A DNA stretch of 53,320 nt from Anaerotignum lactatifermentans DSM 14214 (GTDB lineage: Bacteria; Bacillota; Clostridia; Lachnospirales; Anaerotignaceae): positions 1 through 53,320 of the forward strand of contig NZ_FRAH01000016.1 of the NCBI RefSeq assembly GCF_900142265.1, given 5' to 3'. A program made the translations under genes and the position numbers. Each line of letters begins with the position of its first letter. Positions within the stretch are counted from its first letter, which is position 1. Below, in pieces: positions 32,578 to 42,026 of this stretch. The notes under the pieces are model-generated. The model had not been told where the DNA came from, ran no database searches, and saw nothing but the letters and a program-made list of their open reading frames with translations.

Positions 32578-34503
32578 TTATGTCCCGTAGAGCAGAACTT
32601 TTGTCCCCCGGTTGACTTCCTGTCCTGCGGGAGGGAGCTGAGAAACCACAAATTCCCCCTCATCCGTCTGGGCTGTCAGTCCTGCCTGCCAAAGAGCGTT
32701 CTTCGCTTCCGCCATAGTCATTCCCGTTACATCCGGCACAACCACTACAGCGTCCTCTGATATTTCTCCTTCTTTGGGAATGCCCAGATAAGGCAGGATA
32801 TTTTGCAGCATTTCCTGCATGGCAGGACCACCAACGGTACCGCCGTAATATACGCCTTGCGGTTCATCAATCATCAGGAACACCATAACCTGCGGGTCAT
32901 TTGCCGGTGCAAATGTCATGAAAGAAGCAATGTACTTTCCGCTTCTGCGGGGAAGTTTTTCTGATGTGGCTGTTTTGCCGCCGATGCGGTATCCTTCCAC
33001 TGCCGCTTTGGTTGCAGTGCCTTCTGCCACAACGCTTTCCAATATGGTTTTCATGGTTTCGGAAGTTTCCTTGGAAAGCACCTGTTCCCCTTTTTCATAG
33101 GAAAATGTTTCTGTCAAATTGCCATTTTCATCGGCAATACCATAGCCAATATGGGGTGTTATCAGATAGCCGCCGTTTACTGCCGCAGAAACAGCCCGCA
33201 TCAATTGCAAAGGTGTAATTTGGAAAGACTGACCGAAAGACATGGTTGCAAGCTCCACAGGACCTACGTTTTTCAGTTCATGGATAATGCCCGTAGCTTC
33301 CCCAGCCAGATCAATGCCTGTTTTTTCCCGAAAGCCCAGTTTTTCCACATAATCCAGAAAGGTTTCCGCGCCTAGCCGCTCCGCAATTTCCATAAACACC
33401 GGGTTACAGGAATTTTGCACCCCTTCGGCAAATGTTTCTGAACCGTGGGTTCTGGGATACCGCCAGCATTTGATCTGCCGATCCCCTGACACATGATACC
33501 CCGGGCAGTAAAAAGTGGATTCCGGTGTCACCACACCTTCTTCCAGACCTGCCACGGAAGTAATGATCTTAAAAATACTCCCCGGTTCATATGTATCGTT
33601 GATGGCAGAATTGCGCCACATGGTATTGAGGGCGTCACTCTGCTCCTTGGAAGAAAGTCCCTCCCACACTGCCGCCAATTCCGGGTCGTTGATGGTAAAA
33701 GGCTCATTCAAGTCAAAAGAGGGATAATTCGCCATGGCATAAATCTCCCCATTTTGTGGATTCATCACAATGAGGGAGCCTTTTTTTGCCTGCTTGGATT
33801 CCACTGTTTTTGCCAGTGTCTGTTCCGCATACTGCTGTATGGTCACATCCAGCGTTGTCACCAGATTTCCCCCATCCACTGGTGGAATCCGTTCCTGTTC
33901 GGCTGTCAGTTCATGACCTTTGGCATCTGTCAGGGTCAATATCTTCCCCTGTTCCCCTTCCAACACATCGTCATACTTGGCTTCCAGCCCGATAATTCCC
34001 TGATTGTCTTTTCCTACAAAGCCAACCACCTGTGCCGCCAATTCTCCGAAAGGATAAATCCGCTGGACATCTTCGTCCACCTTTACCCCCGGCAAATCTG
34101 CCTGCCGGATGGTCTGCGCCGTTTCCGTATCCACCTTCGACTGAATCCGCACCAGCGCTACTTTCTGCTGGACTTTCTCCAGCACTTCATCATAATCCAA
34201 TTCCAGCGTATCCGCCAGAAACTTTGCTGTTTCTTCTTTTTCTTTCACCTCTGCCGGAACAACACTGACTGCCGACACTGTCTGGGTTTCGGCAATGCCG
34301 ACACCGTTTCTGTCCAGAATATCGCCGCGTTTCGCAGTAATCAAACGATCTCTGGTCTGCTGTTCATAAGCCATTTCCTGCCACCGGGGCGCGTGAAACA
34401 CTTCGATATAAACCAAGCGCCCTGCCAGCACCAGAAACGCCAGTATACAGCAAAACAAATAAATCAAAAGCCGGCGTTTTTCACCGACCGTTGGTCTTTC
34501 CAT
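32578..34503 (-). CDS. spoVD: SpoVD-type class B penicillin-binding protein with one PASTA domain
   Basis: A 641-aa transpeptidase with an N-terminal membrane anchor (about 10-30), PBP dimerisation domain (about 50-220), transpeptidase domain (about 250-570) and a C-terminal PASTA repeat (VVVVPDVTGMTMAEAKNALW onward). Active-site motifs are SIFK and SCN; the third motif reads KTATS instead of KTG. Position in the cluster, between pbpB and murE, and the single PASTA repeat match SpoVD, which makes spore cortex in Bacillus. Its ribosome binding site is buried in a 17-bp hairpin. Confidence 0.88.
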   Translation of the reverse strand: MERPTVGEKRRLLIYLFCCILAFLVLAGRLVYIEVFHAPRWQEMAYEQQTRDRLITAKRGDILDRNGVGIAETQTVSAVSVVPAEVKEKEETAKFLADTLELDYDEVLEKVQQKVALVRIQSKVDTETAQTIRQADLPGVKVDEDVQRIYPFGELAAQVVGFVGKDNQGIIGLEAKYDDVLEGEQGKILTLTDAKGHELTAEQERIPPVDGGNLVTTLDVTIQQYAEQTLAKTVESKQAKKGSLIVMNPQNGEIYAMANYPSFDLNEPFTINDPELAAVWEGLSSKEQSDALNTMWRNSAINDTYEPGSIFKIITSVAGLEEGVVTPESTFYCPGYHVSGDRQIKCWRYPRTHGSETFAEGVQNSCNPVFMEIAERLGAETFLDYVEKLGFREKTGIDLAGEATGIIHELKNVGPVELATMSFGQSFQITPLQLMRAVSAAVNGGYLITPHIGYGIADENGNLTETFSYEKGEQVLSKETSETMKTILESVVAEGTATKAAVEGYRIGGKTATSEKLPRRSGKYIASFMTFAPANDPQVMVFLMIDEPQGVYYGGTVGGPAMQEMLQNILPYLGIPKEGEISEDAVVVVPDVTGMTMAEAKNALWQAGLTAQTDEGEFVVSQLPPAGQEVNRGTKVLLYGT

Positions 34504-34508
34504 AGAAA

Positions 34509-34563
34509 ACTCCCTGCCTTTTCCAATGTCCTTATTAGCAAATATATGGAAAAAGCAAGGAGT
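34509..34563 (-). promoter_or_regulatory. Intercistronic hairpin covering the spoVD ribosome binding site
   Basis: Minus-strand arms of 17 nt (34547-34563 and 34509-34525) pair along their whole length with two G-U pairs, around a 21-nt loop. The 3' arm contains GGGAG, the spoVD binding site, and is followed by TTTTCT and the ATG. It starts 23 bp after the pbpB stop. It could block translation or act as a weak terminator. Confidence 0.75.
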
Positions 34564-34586
34564 CTATGCGTTTTCTTTGGGTTTGG

Positions 34587-36845
34587 TTATTGGGTCGTCT
34601 GCGTACCCGTTGTATCTGTGGATGTGTCCGTTTTTTCCGGAATTTCAAGGGTCAGCATAACTTCGCTTCCCTTTGCTACAGATACACCATACTTAGGGTC
34701 CTGTGCGGTGACAGTTCCCGATTGATCCCCTTCAAATGCCACCGTAAAGCCTGCGTTTGTCAGGGTTGTTTCTGCCTGTTCATAGTTTTTGCCAACAACA
34801 TTCGGCACGCTGACGGTACCGGTATCTTCTTCGGAACGCTGTACATACAGGATGACTTCACTGCCTACATCCACAGTGGTTCCGCCTTTCGGCACCTGAT
34901 TTACAACGGTATTACCGTTGCCAACCACTTTATAAGTCAGTTCTTTCCCGTCCAAATCACCGATAACATCGAAAATAACGCTGTCTGTATAATCCGCAAC
35001 GGTCACAGTTTTATTCTGAGACAGGTTTGCTTCATCTTCTACAGGCTGTGTAGGTTCCAGGTTATCATATTTGATGATGCCTTCAATGAGTTTTTTGGTC
35101 ATAGGTGTGGGTGTCTGCACGCCTTCTACATAATCACTGGGCTGGTTGATAACAGTGAAAACAATATACTTAGGATTTTCCGCAGGGAAGTAAGACATGT
35201 TACTCAGTGCCCACAAATCGTCATTGGTACGAGAACCCTGTTCCGCGGTACCTGTTTTACAGCCGATAGAATAACCGTCAATCTGCAGTTTCTTTGCCAA
35301 ACCGTTTTCAACTGTGGCTTTCAGCGCTGTCCGCATATATGCGGATGTTTTTTCAGAAATAACACGACGTACCACTTCTGTATCGTTTTCCAGCACCACA
35401 TTGCCATCGGCATCCACAATCTGAGATACCACATGGGGTTTCACCAGATTACCGCCGTTGATCAAAGAAGAGAATGCTGCAATGACCTGAATGCTGGTGC
35501 AGTTGAATGTCTGACCGAAGGACATGGTTGCCAATTCAGTCGGACCAATACTTTCTTTACTATGGAGCTGACCAGCTGCTTCACCGGGCAGGTCAATGCC
35601 AGTATAATCACCGAAACCAAATTCTCTCTGGTATTCATAGAATTTATCTGCCCCCAGCAGATTTGCAATCTGGATAACGCCCATATTACAGGACTGCGCC
35701 ATAATCTGTTCTACATTGATATTTCCGTGACCGCTTACCAAGTGACATTTGATGCGGTAACCGCCGATGTCTGTATACCCATTACACTGGAAACTGGAGT
35801 TTGGTGTAATAACCCCTTCCTCTAATGCAGCTGCTACCAGCATGGGTTTGAAAATAGACCCGGGTTCGTAGGTATCACTGACACAGAAGTTTTTCCACAT
35901 GGTATTCAGGTATTCCAGCTGTTCTTCACTGCTGAGCTGATCCCAGTTTTCTGTATACTTGGTATCTGTTTCCCATTCAGGGATTTCATTTGGATTATTC
36001 AAGTCAAAGGAATGGGATTCCGCCATGGCATATATTTCACCTGTATAAGGGTCCATAACCATGGCTGCCACGTTTTTGGCGGGCCATTCCGCCGCTGTTT
36101 CCGCTACCACTTCTTCTGCAATCTTCTGGATATTATAGTCGATGGTGGTGATGATGGTATCCCCATCTTTTGCGTCATAATCCTGATGGACAACGGAATC
36201 TGCGCCATTGTAAAGGATGAAAGACCGTCCCGGGGTTCCTTCCATATAGCTGTTGTAATATCCTTCCAGTCCCCACTGTGCGTCACCACGGGTAAAACCA
36301 ACCAGATGGCAGGCGGAACTGTTCAGCGGATAAGAGCGTTTACTGCTTTTTTCAAAATAAACACCTTTCAGGTTCATGGCTTCCAGTTCTTCTTTCACAC
36401 TGCGCTCAATACCTTTCACAAGGTATTTCCAATGGTTATTCATATACAGTTCCCCAGTTTCCGGATTAATGGTTACATACTGTTTCAATGTGTTGTAATC
36501 CAGTTCCGGGAAATATTCGCAAAGAGTGGTTAACGTCTTTTCCTGTTCCTCAGGGCTTAACTCTGCAACTTCTGCCAACTGCAAAGAGTCCAGCGCCACA
36601 TTATAAACTGTGGTACTGATGGCAAGTACCTGATTGTTTCGATCCAAAATACTGCCTCTGTTGGGCGGGATGGTAATGTCATAGCGGTTGATCTGCTGGT
36701 TCTTTGCTGCCGCTTCATACTCCGCACCATGAACAACTTTCATATACAGCACTCTGCCAAACATCAGGGCAAATGCCGCAAAAAATGCAAAGAGAATAAA
36801 AGCAAATCTTCCATTCGCCCTTATTCCCCCGCTGGATTTTCTCAT
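34587..36845 (-). CDS. pbpB: Septal class B penicillin-binding protein (PbpB/FtsI) with two PASTA domains
   Basis: A 752-aa septal transpeptidase. A membrane anchor lies at about 13-33, followed by the PBP dimerisation domain (NRGSILDRNNQVLA near 58-71), the transpeptidase domain with SIFK, SCN and KTG (CKTGTAEQG) motifs, and two C-terminal PASTA repeats (about 600-735, including VSVPNVVGKNYEQAETTL). The tail is Thr/Ser-rich. In the cluster it follows ftsL and precedes spoVD, as pbpB does in B. subtilis. It is expected to work with FtsW, FtsL and DivIC at the division site. Confidence 0.92.
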   Translation of the reverse strand: MRKSSGGIRANGRFAFILFAFFAAFALMFGRVLYMKVVHGAEYEAAAKNQQINRYDITIPPNRGSILDRNNQVLAISTTVYNVALDSLQLAEVAELSPEEQEKTLTTLCEYFPELDYNTLKQYVTINPETGELYMNNHWKYLVKGIERSVKEELEAMNLKGVYFEKSSKRSYPLNSSACHLVGFTRGDAQWGLEGYYNSYMEGTPGRSFILYNGADSVVHQDYDAKDGDTIITTIDYNIQKIAEEVVAETAAEWPAKNVAAMVMDPYTGEIYAMAESHSFDLNNPNEIPEWETDTKYTENWDQLSSEEQLEYLNTMWKNFCVSDTYEPGSIFKPMLVAAALEEGVITPNSSFQCNGYTDIGGYRIKCHLVSGHGNINVEQIMAQSCNMGVIQIANLLGADKFYEYQREFGFGDYTGIDLPGEAAGQLHSKESIGPTELATMSFGQTFNCTSIQVIAAFSSLINGGNLVKPHVVSQIVDADGNVVLENDTEVVRRVISEKTSAYMRTALKATVENGLAKKLQIDGYSIGCKTGTAEQGSRTNDDLWALSNMSYFPAENPKYIVFTVINQPSDYVEGVQTPTPMTKKLIEGIIKYDNLEPTQPVEDEANLSQNKTVTVADYTDSVIFDVIGDLDGKELTYKVVGNGNTVVNQVPKGGTTVDVGSEVILYVQRSEEDTGTVSVPNVVGKNYEQAETTLTNAGFTVAFEGDQSGTVTAQDPKYGVSVAKGSEVMLTLEIPEKTDTSTDTTGTQTTQ

Positions 36846-36850
36846 TTACA

Positions 36851-37390
36851 TCAGTCCTTTTTAAATAGATTCAATATGGATGCGATAAAGGAAGGTTCCT
36901 CCTCTACCACTTCATCAGCTGCATACTGAATGGTATAGCTGTCTTTTGGAACATCAATATAAACAATCTGATAAGGCTGTGGTTCTGCCATGCCCAGTCG
37001 ATTGATGGCTTCCTGTTTGATGTATTCCAGATCCACCTGTTCCGCAAGTTCCGCTTCTAAAATCGCATTCTGCGATTTCAGCGTTGCCAGCTCATCTTTC
37101 TTTTCCCGAATCTGCACCTCCTGATTTTTTACAATAACCGTTGCACCCATAAACGCGATACATCCTGCAAAAATCAGCAGCATCACCATACAGACATGTG
37201 CCGCATGGACGCGGTTTTCTCTGCGTTCTGCTGCTGCCTGCCGAATGGCTTCTTTGGCTTCCTGCTGTTTTTTATCGTCTTCATAGTAGGGCGCATAATC
37301 CGGCTGTAATTCATATGCTACGTTGCCATATGTATAGTAAGAGCCTTTGTAGGCATTTTTTTTATTTTCTTTTGCCTGTTTTGCTGCCAT
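36851..37390 (-). CDS. ftsL: FtsL-like cell division protein
   Basis: A 179-aa bitopic membrane protein in the position of ftsL: a charged cytoplasmic tail (residues 1 to about 65), one membrane segment (about 68-88, VCMVMLLIFAGCIAFMGATVIV), a coiled coil (about 90-118, QIREKKDELATLKSQNAILEAEL) and an acidic C-terminus. The sequence is poorly conserved as is usual for FtsL, so the call rests on topology and on lying between rsmH and pbpB. The ATG at 37390 follows AGAGGTGTCGACT. Confidence 0.82.
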   Translation of the reverse strand: MAAKQAKENKKNAYKGSYYTYGNVAYELQPDYAPYYEDDKKQQEAKEAIRQAAAERRENRVHAAHVCMVMLLIFAGCIAFMGATVIVKNQEVQIREKKDELATLKSQNAILEAELAEQVDLEYIKQEAINRLGMAEPQPYQIVYIDVPKDSYTIQYAADEVVEEEPSFIASILNLFKKD

Positions 37391-37408
37391 AGTCGACACC
37401 TCTGTTTT

Positions 37409-38347
37409 TTATTCTCCCAATCCTTCCAAAATACGCAGCTTCGCGCTTCTGGAGCGATGGTTTTCTGCCAGTTCCTCTTTGGATGGCACAATTGGCTTTC
37501 TTGTAATCACCTTGCCAACAGGTTTCCGTCCGCAGACACAAACAGGAAACTGCGGCGGGCAGATGCAGGGATTTTCCTGTCTGCGATACGCTTCTTTTAC
37601 AATGCGGTCTTCCAGAGAATGGAATGTGATGATGCAGAGTCTGCCGCCTTCTGTCAGGCGATGTGCCGCCTGATCGATGGCTCTCTCCAGCACATCCAGT
37701 TCTCCATTGACTTCAATTCGAATTGCCTGAAAAGTACGTTTTGCCGGATGGGGACCGTCTTTTCTGGCTCCCTTTGGCACAGCTTTTTTGATAACATCCA
37801 CCAGTTCTCCGGTGGTTTCGATGGGCTTGTTGGCACGCTCTGCCACAATAAACTGCGCAATGCGTTTTGCCCAGCGTTCTTCCCCATAAGTAAAAATGAT
37901 ACGATCCAGATCGGCTTCGCTGTATGTATTGACTACATCATAAGCGCTGAAAGGCTTTGTGGCATCCATACGCATGTCCAATGGCGCGTCCTGCTGATAG
38001 GAGAAACCACGTTCCGCCTCATCCAGCTGATGAGAAGATACCCCGATATCCATAAGCATGCCGTCAATACGGTCAATGCCAAGCTCGTCCAATATGGAAC
38101 CAATATTGCCAAAATTGTCATGTACAAAAGTGATCTTGTCCAAATGATCTTTCAGCCGCTCTTTGGCAGCCGCATGGGCATTGAGATCCTGATCGATACA
38201 AATCAGTCTGCCGGTGGTGAGCCGCTTTGCGATTTCCAGCGAATGACCGCCGCCGCCAGTGGTACCGTCTACATAAATGCCATCAGGTTTGATACAAAGT
38301 CCGTCGATACATTCCTGCAGCAGAACGGAAACATGATGAAATTCCAA
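37409..38347 (-). CDS. rsmH: 16S rRNA (cytosine(1402)-N(4))-methyltransferase
   Basis: Methylates C1402 of 16S rRNA. It is 312 aa. The SAM-binding motif is [59 protein letters not shown] and [14 protein letters not shown] are diagnostic. The start is TTG at 38347, 8 nt after AGGAG, giving the family N-terminus [10 protein letters not shown]; a GTG nine bases upstream is the alternative. It is the second gene of the dcw cluster, after mraZ. Confidence 0.95.
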   Translation of the reverse strand: MEFHHVSVLLQECIDGLCIKPDGIYVDGTTGGGGHSLEIAKRLTTGRLICIDQDLNAHAAAKERLKDHLDKITFVHDNFGNIGSILDELGIDRIDGMLMDIGVSSHQLDEAERGFSYQQDAPLDMRMDATKPFSAYDVVNTYSEADLDRIIFTYGEERWAKRIAQFIVAERANKPIETTGELVDVIKKAVPKGARKDGPHPAKRTFQAIRIEVNGELDVLERAIDQAAHRLTEGGRLCIITFHSLEDRIVKEAYRRQENPCICPPQFPVCVCGRKPVGKVITRKPIVPSKEELAENHRSRSAKLRILEGLGE

Positions 38348-38374
38348 TAATAACACTCCTTTTTTTCTGCCGCA

Positions 38375-38806
38375 TCAAATGCCCAGATTTTCCATTTCAA
38401 AAGCCAGATCATTGCTGATGAAATTTTCTTCTTCGTTATATTCTTTCCAATTTTCCTTGTTCCAGATTTCAATTCGGTTGTTGACACCAATGGAAACGAT
38501 GTCTTTTTTCAGTCCAGCATATTCCCGCAGATTGGAAGGCAGGATGATACGTCCCTGATTATCCAGATCGCATTCCACAGCTCCCGCGAAGAAAAAGCGG
38601 ACAAACTTTCTGGCACCGGTGCTGGTCAAAGGAAGCTGTTTGAGTTTTTCCTCAAAGATCTTCCATTCTTCCTGGGGATAAGCAAACAGGCAATTATCCA
38701 AACCTTTGGTGACCACAAAATGTTCGCCCAGTCCGTCACGGAACTTGGCAGGTACAATCAATCTTCCTTTTGCATCAATGGAATGCTGGTATTCCCCCAT
38801 GAACAT
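38375..38806 (-). CDS. mraZ: Transcriptional regulator MraZ
   Basis: A 143-aa protein with two SpoVT-AbrB-type beta domains (about 5-50 and 78-125), each with a DxxGR-type turn: [15 protein letters not shown] and [13 protein letters not shown]. MraZ binds the promoter of its own operon. It is the first gene of the division and cell-wall cluster. A promoter lies at 38891-38919. Confidence 0.96.
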   Translation of the reverse strand: MFMGEYQHSIDAKGRLIVPAKFRDGLGEHFVVTKGLDNCLFAYPQEEWKIFEEKLKQLPLTSTGARKFVRFFFAGAVECDLDNQGRIILPSNLREYAGLKKDIVSIGVNNRIEIWNKENWKEYNEEENFISNDLAFEMENLGI

Positions 38807-38890
38807 CTTGTCTCACCACCTTTCACCTTTCACTATGCCGATTCGCAAATTTTACTCCCTTTTCAGCCACTTTTCGCCACTACTAACCAC

Positions 38891-38919
38891 ATTGTAATAT
38901 AACCGTAACAAAAAAACAA
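38891..38919 (-). promoter_or_regulatory. Promoter of the mraZ (dcw) cluster
   Basis: TTGTTT (38914-38919), 17-bp spacer, TACAAT (38891-38896). Between it and mraZ the leader carries short direct repeats GTGGTTAGTAGTGG and GAAAAGTGG, and GGTGAAAGGTGG just before the start, reminiscent of MraZ-binding repeats. The gap 38807-39167 otherwise holds only the terminator of the aminotransferase gene and low-complexity sequence. Confidence 0.6.
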
Positions 38920-39121
38920 GTCCTACGACCTGTTTTTTTCTTCTTTTTTTCTTCAGAAAATGCCGATTTTTCAAGGTTTTTTCACATATTCCCCCTCCTG
39001 CCGTTGCCACATTTTTCCTTCCTCCACCCTTTTTCCGCCGCTCCACCCACCACCAGCCTCCACTGACGGCAAAAAACCCCCGCAAAACGAAAACACAAAC
39101 GCCCCTGCCTTCCTTTTGCAC

Positions 39122-39156
39122 AAAAAAAGATACTGTCCGAAAACAGTATCTTTCAC
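39122..39156 (-). terminator. Terminator of the aromatic amino acid operon
   Basis: On the minus strand AAAGATACTGT pairs with ACAGTATCTTT and is followed by Ts, just after the aminotransferase stop codon. Confidence 0.9.
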
Positions 39157-39167
39157 AAAAATCATTT

Positions 39168-40355
39168 TTATTTTTTATAGGATTCTGCCAATGCCTTGAA
39201 TGACGGCAGGGAATTTTCAATGGTTTCCCGTGCCACGCAATAGGAAATCCGCACATATCCTTTGCAGCCAAAGGCACTACCCGGTGTCACCAGCAAACGG
39301 TATTCTTTCGCCTTTTCACAGAAAGCTTTGTCATCATCCTCTAAAGCCTTCACAAACAGGTAAAAAGCGCCCTGGGGTTTGGCACAGGAATAGCCGTATT
39401 CCTGCAAAGCGTTGTACAACAGTTCTCTGTTGGCATTATAAAATGCCACATCTGTGGTTTCCTCACAGCATTTTGCCACCACCATCTGCTGCAAAGCCGG
39501 TGCATTTACAAAGCCCAAAACACGGTTTGCAATGGCTGCACCCATGGAAACTTCCGCAAAATCCGATACAGTGGAGGGAATGACCAAATATCCGATACGA
39601 TCCCCCGGCAATGACAAGGATTTGGAGAAAGAGTATGCCACGATAGTATTTTCATAGAAATTTGGGATATAAGGCACTTCTACGCCATCATAAGCCAGTT
39701 CCCTGTAAGGTTCATCGGCAATGATATAAATATCGGTGCCATATTCCGCGGATTTCTGTCGCAAAACCGCCGCAATCTTCTCAATGGTTCCCGCGTCATA
39801 AATAACCCCAGTGGGATTGTTGGGAGAGTTGATGATGATTGCCTTTGTTTTGGGTGTGATGCAGGCAGACAATGCATCTACATCCGGCAGGAAATCCGGT
39901 GGATTGGGTGGAACCGGGTGGAGTACGCCGCCCACATTCATCACATAATTGTCGTATTCCCCAAAGTAAGGGGCAAAGGTCAGCACTTCATCTCCAGCAT
40001 CCAAAAGGACTTTCAAAATCACATTCAAGCCACCAGCTGCCCCAACGGTCATAACCAGATTGCTTTCGTCATAATTTGTGCCGAAACGATGATTCAGACT
40101 TTCCGCAATGGCTTTTCTTGCAGCAGGGATACCACTGCTGTCTGTATAACTATGTACCTTCAGGGAATCCATATTCTGCAAAATTTCAATGGCAGTTGCA
40201 TTGACAGATGCAGGCGCTTTTACATTGGGATTGCCAATGCCAAAGTCGTATACATTTTCCGCCCCATAAATGGCTGCCAGCCGTTTGCCTTCTGTAAACA
40301 TGGCGCTCATAGCCGCACTCTGTTCTACCATCTGTTTCATTTTCTGAGAAATCAT
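39168..40355 (-). CDS. PLP-dependent class I aminotransferase (probably aromatic)
   Basis: A 395-aa aminotransferase. PLP-site features are NSPNNPTGVIYD, ADEPYRELAYDG, and the Schiff-base Lys in VAYSFSKSLSLPGDRIGY. The N-terminus DFGIGNPNVKAPASV is that of a clade often annotated as aspartate or aromatic aminotransferase. Lying last in the chorismate-Phe-Tyr operon, it most likely transaminates phenylpyruvate and 4-hydroxyphenylpyruvate; that is inference. The ATG at 40355 follows AAGGGAGAGATGTT; a 5-bp GATGC/GCATC hairpin lies upstream. Confidence 0.85.
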   Translation of the reverse strand: MISQKMKQMVEQSAAMSAMFTEGKRLAAIYGAENVYDFGIGNPNVKAPASVNATAIEILQNMDSLKVHSYTDSSGIPAARKAIAESLNHRFGTNYDESNLVMTVGAAGGLNVILKVLLDAGDEVLTFAPYFGEYDNYVMNVGGVLHPVPPNPPDFLPDVDALSACITPKTKAIIINSPNNPTGVIYDAGTIEKIAAVLRQKSAEYGTDIYIIADEPYRELAYDGVEVPYIPNFYENTIVAYSFSKSLSLPGDRIGYLVIPSTVSDFAEVSMGAAIANRVLGFVNAPALQQMVVAKCCEETTDVAFYNANRELLYNALQEYGYSCAKPQGAFYLFVKALEDDDKAFCEKAKEYRLLVTPGSAFGCKGYVRISYCVARETIENSLPSFKALAESYKK

Positions 40356-40417
40356 AACATCTCTCCCTTCTGGAAATTTCCGATGCTTACGCATCTATCT
40401 TTTGTAATATGTTATCG

Positions 40418-40855
40418 TTATTTCTGATATTTTTCTTTTAAATATGCCAGTGCTTCGATATACCCCTGAAATCCTTTGCCCGTAATGGTCTTTTCGCAAG
40501 CCATTCCCGCATAGGAAATCTGGCGGAAATCTTCCCGACTGCCCACATCAGACAGATGCACTTCAACCGCCGGCAGATTCACCGCTTTCAAAGCATCTAA
40601 AATTGCCACACTGGTATGGGTATATGCCGCCGGATTGATGACAATGGCGTCTGTTTCGTTGAAATAGGCTGTCTGGATATGGTCTACCAGTGCGCCTTCA
40701 TGGTTGGACTGGAAAATATCCACATCAATGCCTTCCTTCTGGCAATAGTCATGAATCAAATTCTTCAGATCCGCATAGGTTTCTGTACCATAAATATGTT
40801 TTTCACGAATCCCAAGCATGTTCAAATTGGGACCATTGATAACCAATACTTTCAT
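40418..40855 (-). CDS. aroQ: 3-dehydroquinate dehydratase, type II
   Basis: The dodecameric type II enzyme of the shikimate pathway, 145 aa. Signatures are VINGPNLNMLGIREKHIYG (with the catalytic Tyr in the flexible loop), SNHEGALVDHIQ, INPAAYTHTSVAILDAL and EVHLSDVGSRE. It lies 12 bp after pheA, so it is read in the same message. Confidence 0.96.
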   Translation of the reverse strand: MKVLVINGPNLNMLGIREKHIYGTETYADLKNLIHDYCQKEGIDVDIFQSNHEGALVDHIQTAYFNETDAIVINPAAYTHTSVAILDALKAVNLPAVEVHLSDVGSREDFRQISYAGMACEKTITGKGFQGYIEALAYLKEKYQK

Positions 40856-40867
40856 TACAATGCCTCC

Positions 40868-42010
40868 TTAAACGATTTCGGAATAGCAGCCAAGGAATGT
40901 GAACTGTTCCGCAGAAAAATCCATATCCTTCAGGAGGGTAATCACATCTTTGGAATAGACAGAGGCTTCCATATCGAAATAGAAGCGGAATTCGAAGTCT
41001 TTTCCGGGAATGGGTCTGCTTTCCAGCTTGGACAGATTGATGCCTTTTGCCGCGATTTTACCCAGCATCCGGTACAGAGAACCAGGGTGATGGGAAACAG
41101 ACAGCATCAGGCTGATTTTGTTGGAACCTGCATAGATTTCCATATCTTTTGCGATACAGATGAACCGTGTGTAGTTGTTCTGGTTATTCTGGATATCGTT
41201 TTTCATGACCTGCAAGCCATAGAGTTTTGCACATTCAGGAGAGGAAATGGCTGCAATATCATCCCGATCACATTCTGCCACATATTTTGCCGCTGTAGCT
41301 GTATTTTCAAATACGGTCACTTTCACATGAGGCAGGGATTTCAAAAATTCACTGCACTGGCTCAAAGCCTGTTCGTGGGAAATGATTTCTTTGACGTTGG
41401 AGAAATCTGCGCCGTGTTTTCCCAACAGCGCATGATTGATGTGGAGTTTCAGACTTCTGACGATATGGAATTTATGACGCATCATCAAATCATAAACTTC
41501 TGTCACAGAGCCTGCAGAGCTGTTTTCGATAGGCAGCACCCCATAACGGCACAGACCGCTTTCCACCGCATTGAAAACATGTTCAAAGCTTTTGAAGAAC
41601 ATGGTATTGGGCATGGTGAACAGTCTGCTGCAGGCACGAGCTGCATTGGATCCTTCTGTACCCTGACACGCTACCACTGCTTTTTTGGGGAATTCCATGA
41701 GGGGTGTTTCGATACTTGCCATGATTTCTTTTGACAAAGGTGTATCCTGCATCAAAATCCCTGCCTGATAGCTTTTGCTTACATCAAACATGGTGTGATA
41801 AAGAGTATTGGCATAAAGCTCGAATTCTTCCCCTGCCTTTTCCATGATTTTCTGCAATACGGCATTTTCTCTGCGCATATCCAGTACGGGCAGATTTTTT
41901 TCCGCTTTTGCGCCCGCGATTTCAGAAGCCACTTTCATTCGTTCCACGAATAACTCCACAATTTTATCGTCAATATCGTTAATCTGATTTCTCAATTCGT
42001 CCAAATACAT
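40868..42010 (-). CDS. pheA: Chorismate mutase / prephenate dehydratase (P-protein)
   Basis: A 380-aa bifunctional enzyme of phenylalanine synthesis. Residues 1 to about 90 are an AroQ-type chorismate mutase (MYLDELRNQINDIDDKIVELFVERMKVASEI). About 110-290 is prephenate dehydratase (VVACQGTEGSNAARACSRLF, LPIENSSAGSVTEVYDLM, TRFICIAKD). The last 80 residues are an ACT domain with PGSLYRMLGKIAAKGINLSKLESRPIPG, the Phe-binding feedback site. The ATG at 42010 follows AGGAGGGTAAATGT; the ATG at 42049 would overlap aroC. Confidence 0.95.
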   Translation of the reverse strand: MYLDELRNQINDIDDKIVELFVERMKVASEIAGAKAEKNLPVLDMRRENAVLQKIMEKAGEEFELYANTLYHTMFDVSKSYQAGILMQDTPLSKEIMASIETPLMEFPKKAVVACQGTEGSNAARACSRLFTMPNTMFFKSFEHVFNAVESGLCRYGVLPIENSSAGSVTEVYDLMMRHKFHIVRSLKLHINHALLGKHGADFSNVKEIISHEQALSQCSEFLKSLPHVKVTVFENTATAAKYVAECDRDDIAAISSPECAKLYGLQVMKNDIQNNQNNYTRFICIAKDMEIYAGSNKISLMLSVSHHPGSLYRMLGKIAAKGINLSKLESRPIPGKDFEFRFYFDMEASVYSKDVITLLKDMDFSAEQFTFLGCYSEIV

Positions 42011-42026
42011 ACATTTACCCTCCTGA

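Noticed and set aside
38852-39277. A 141-codon minus frame in the mraZ upstream region
   Set aside because: It runs through the operon terminator and the mraZ promoter, and is made of low-complexity Lys/Gly/Trp-rich residues.
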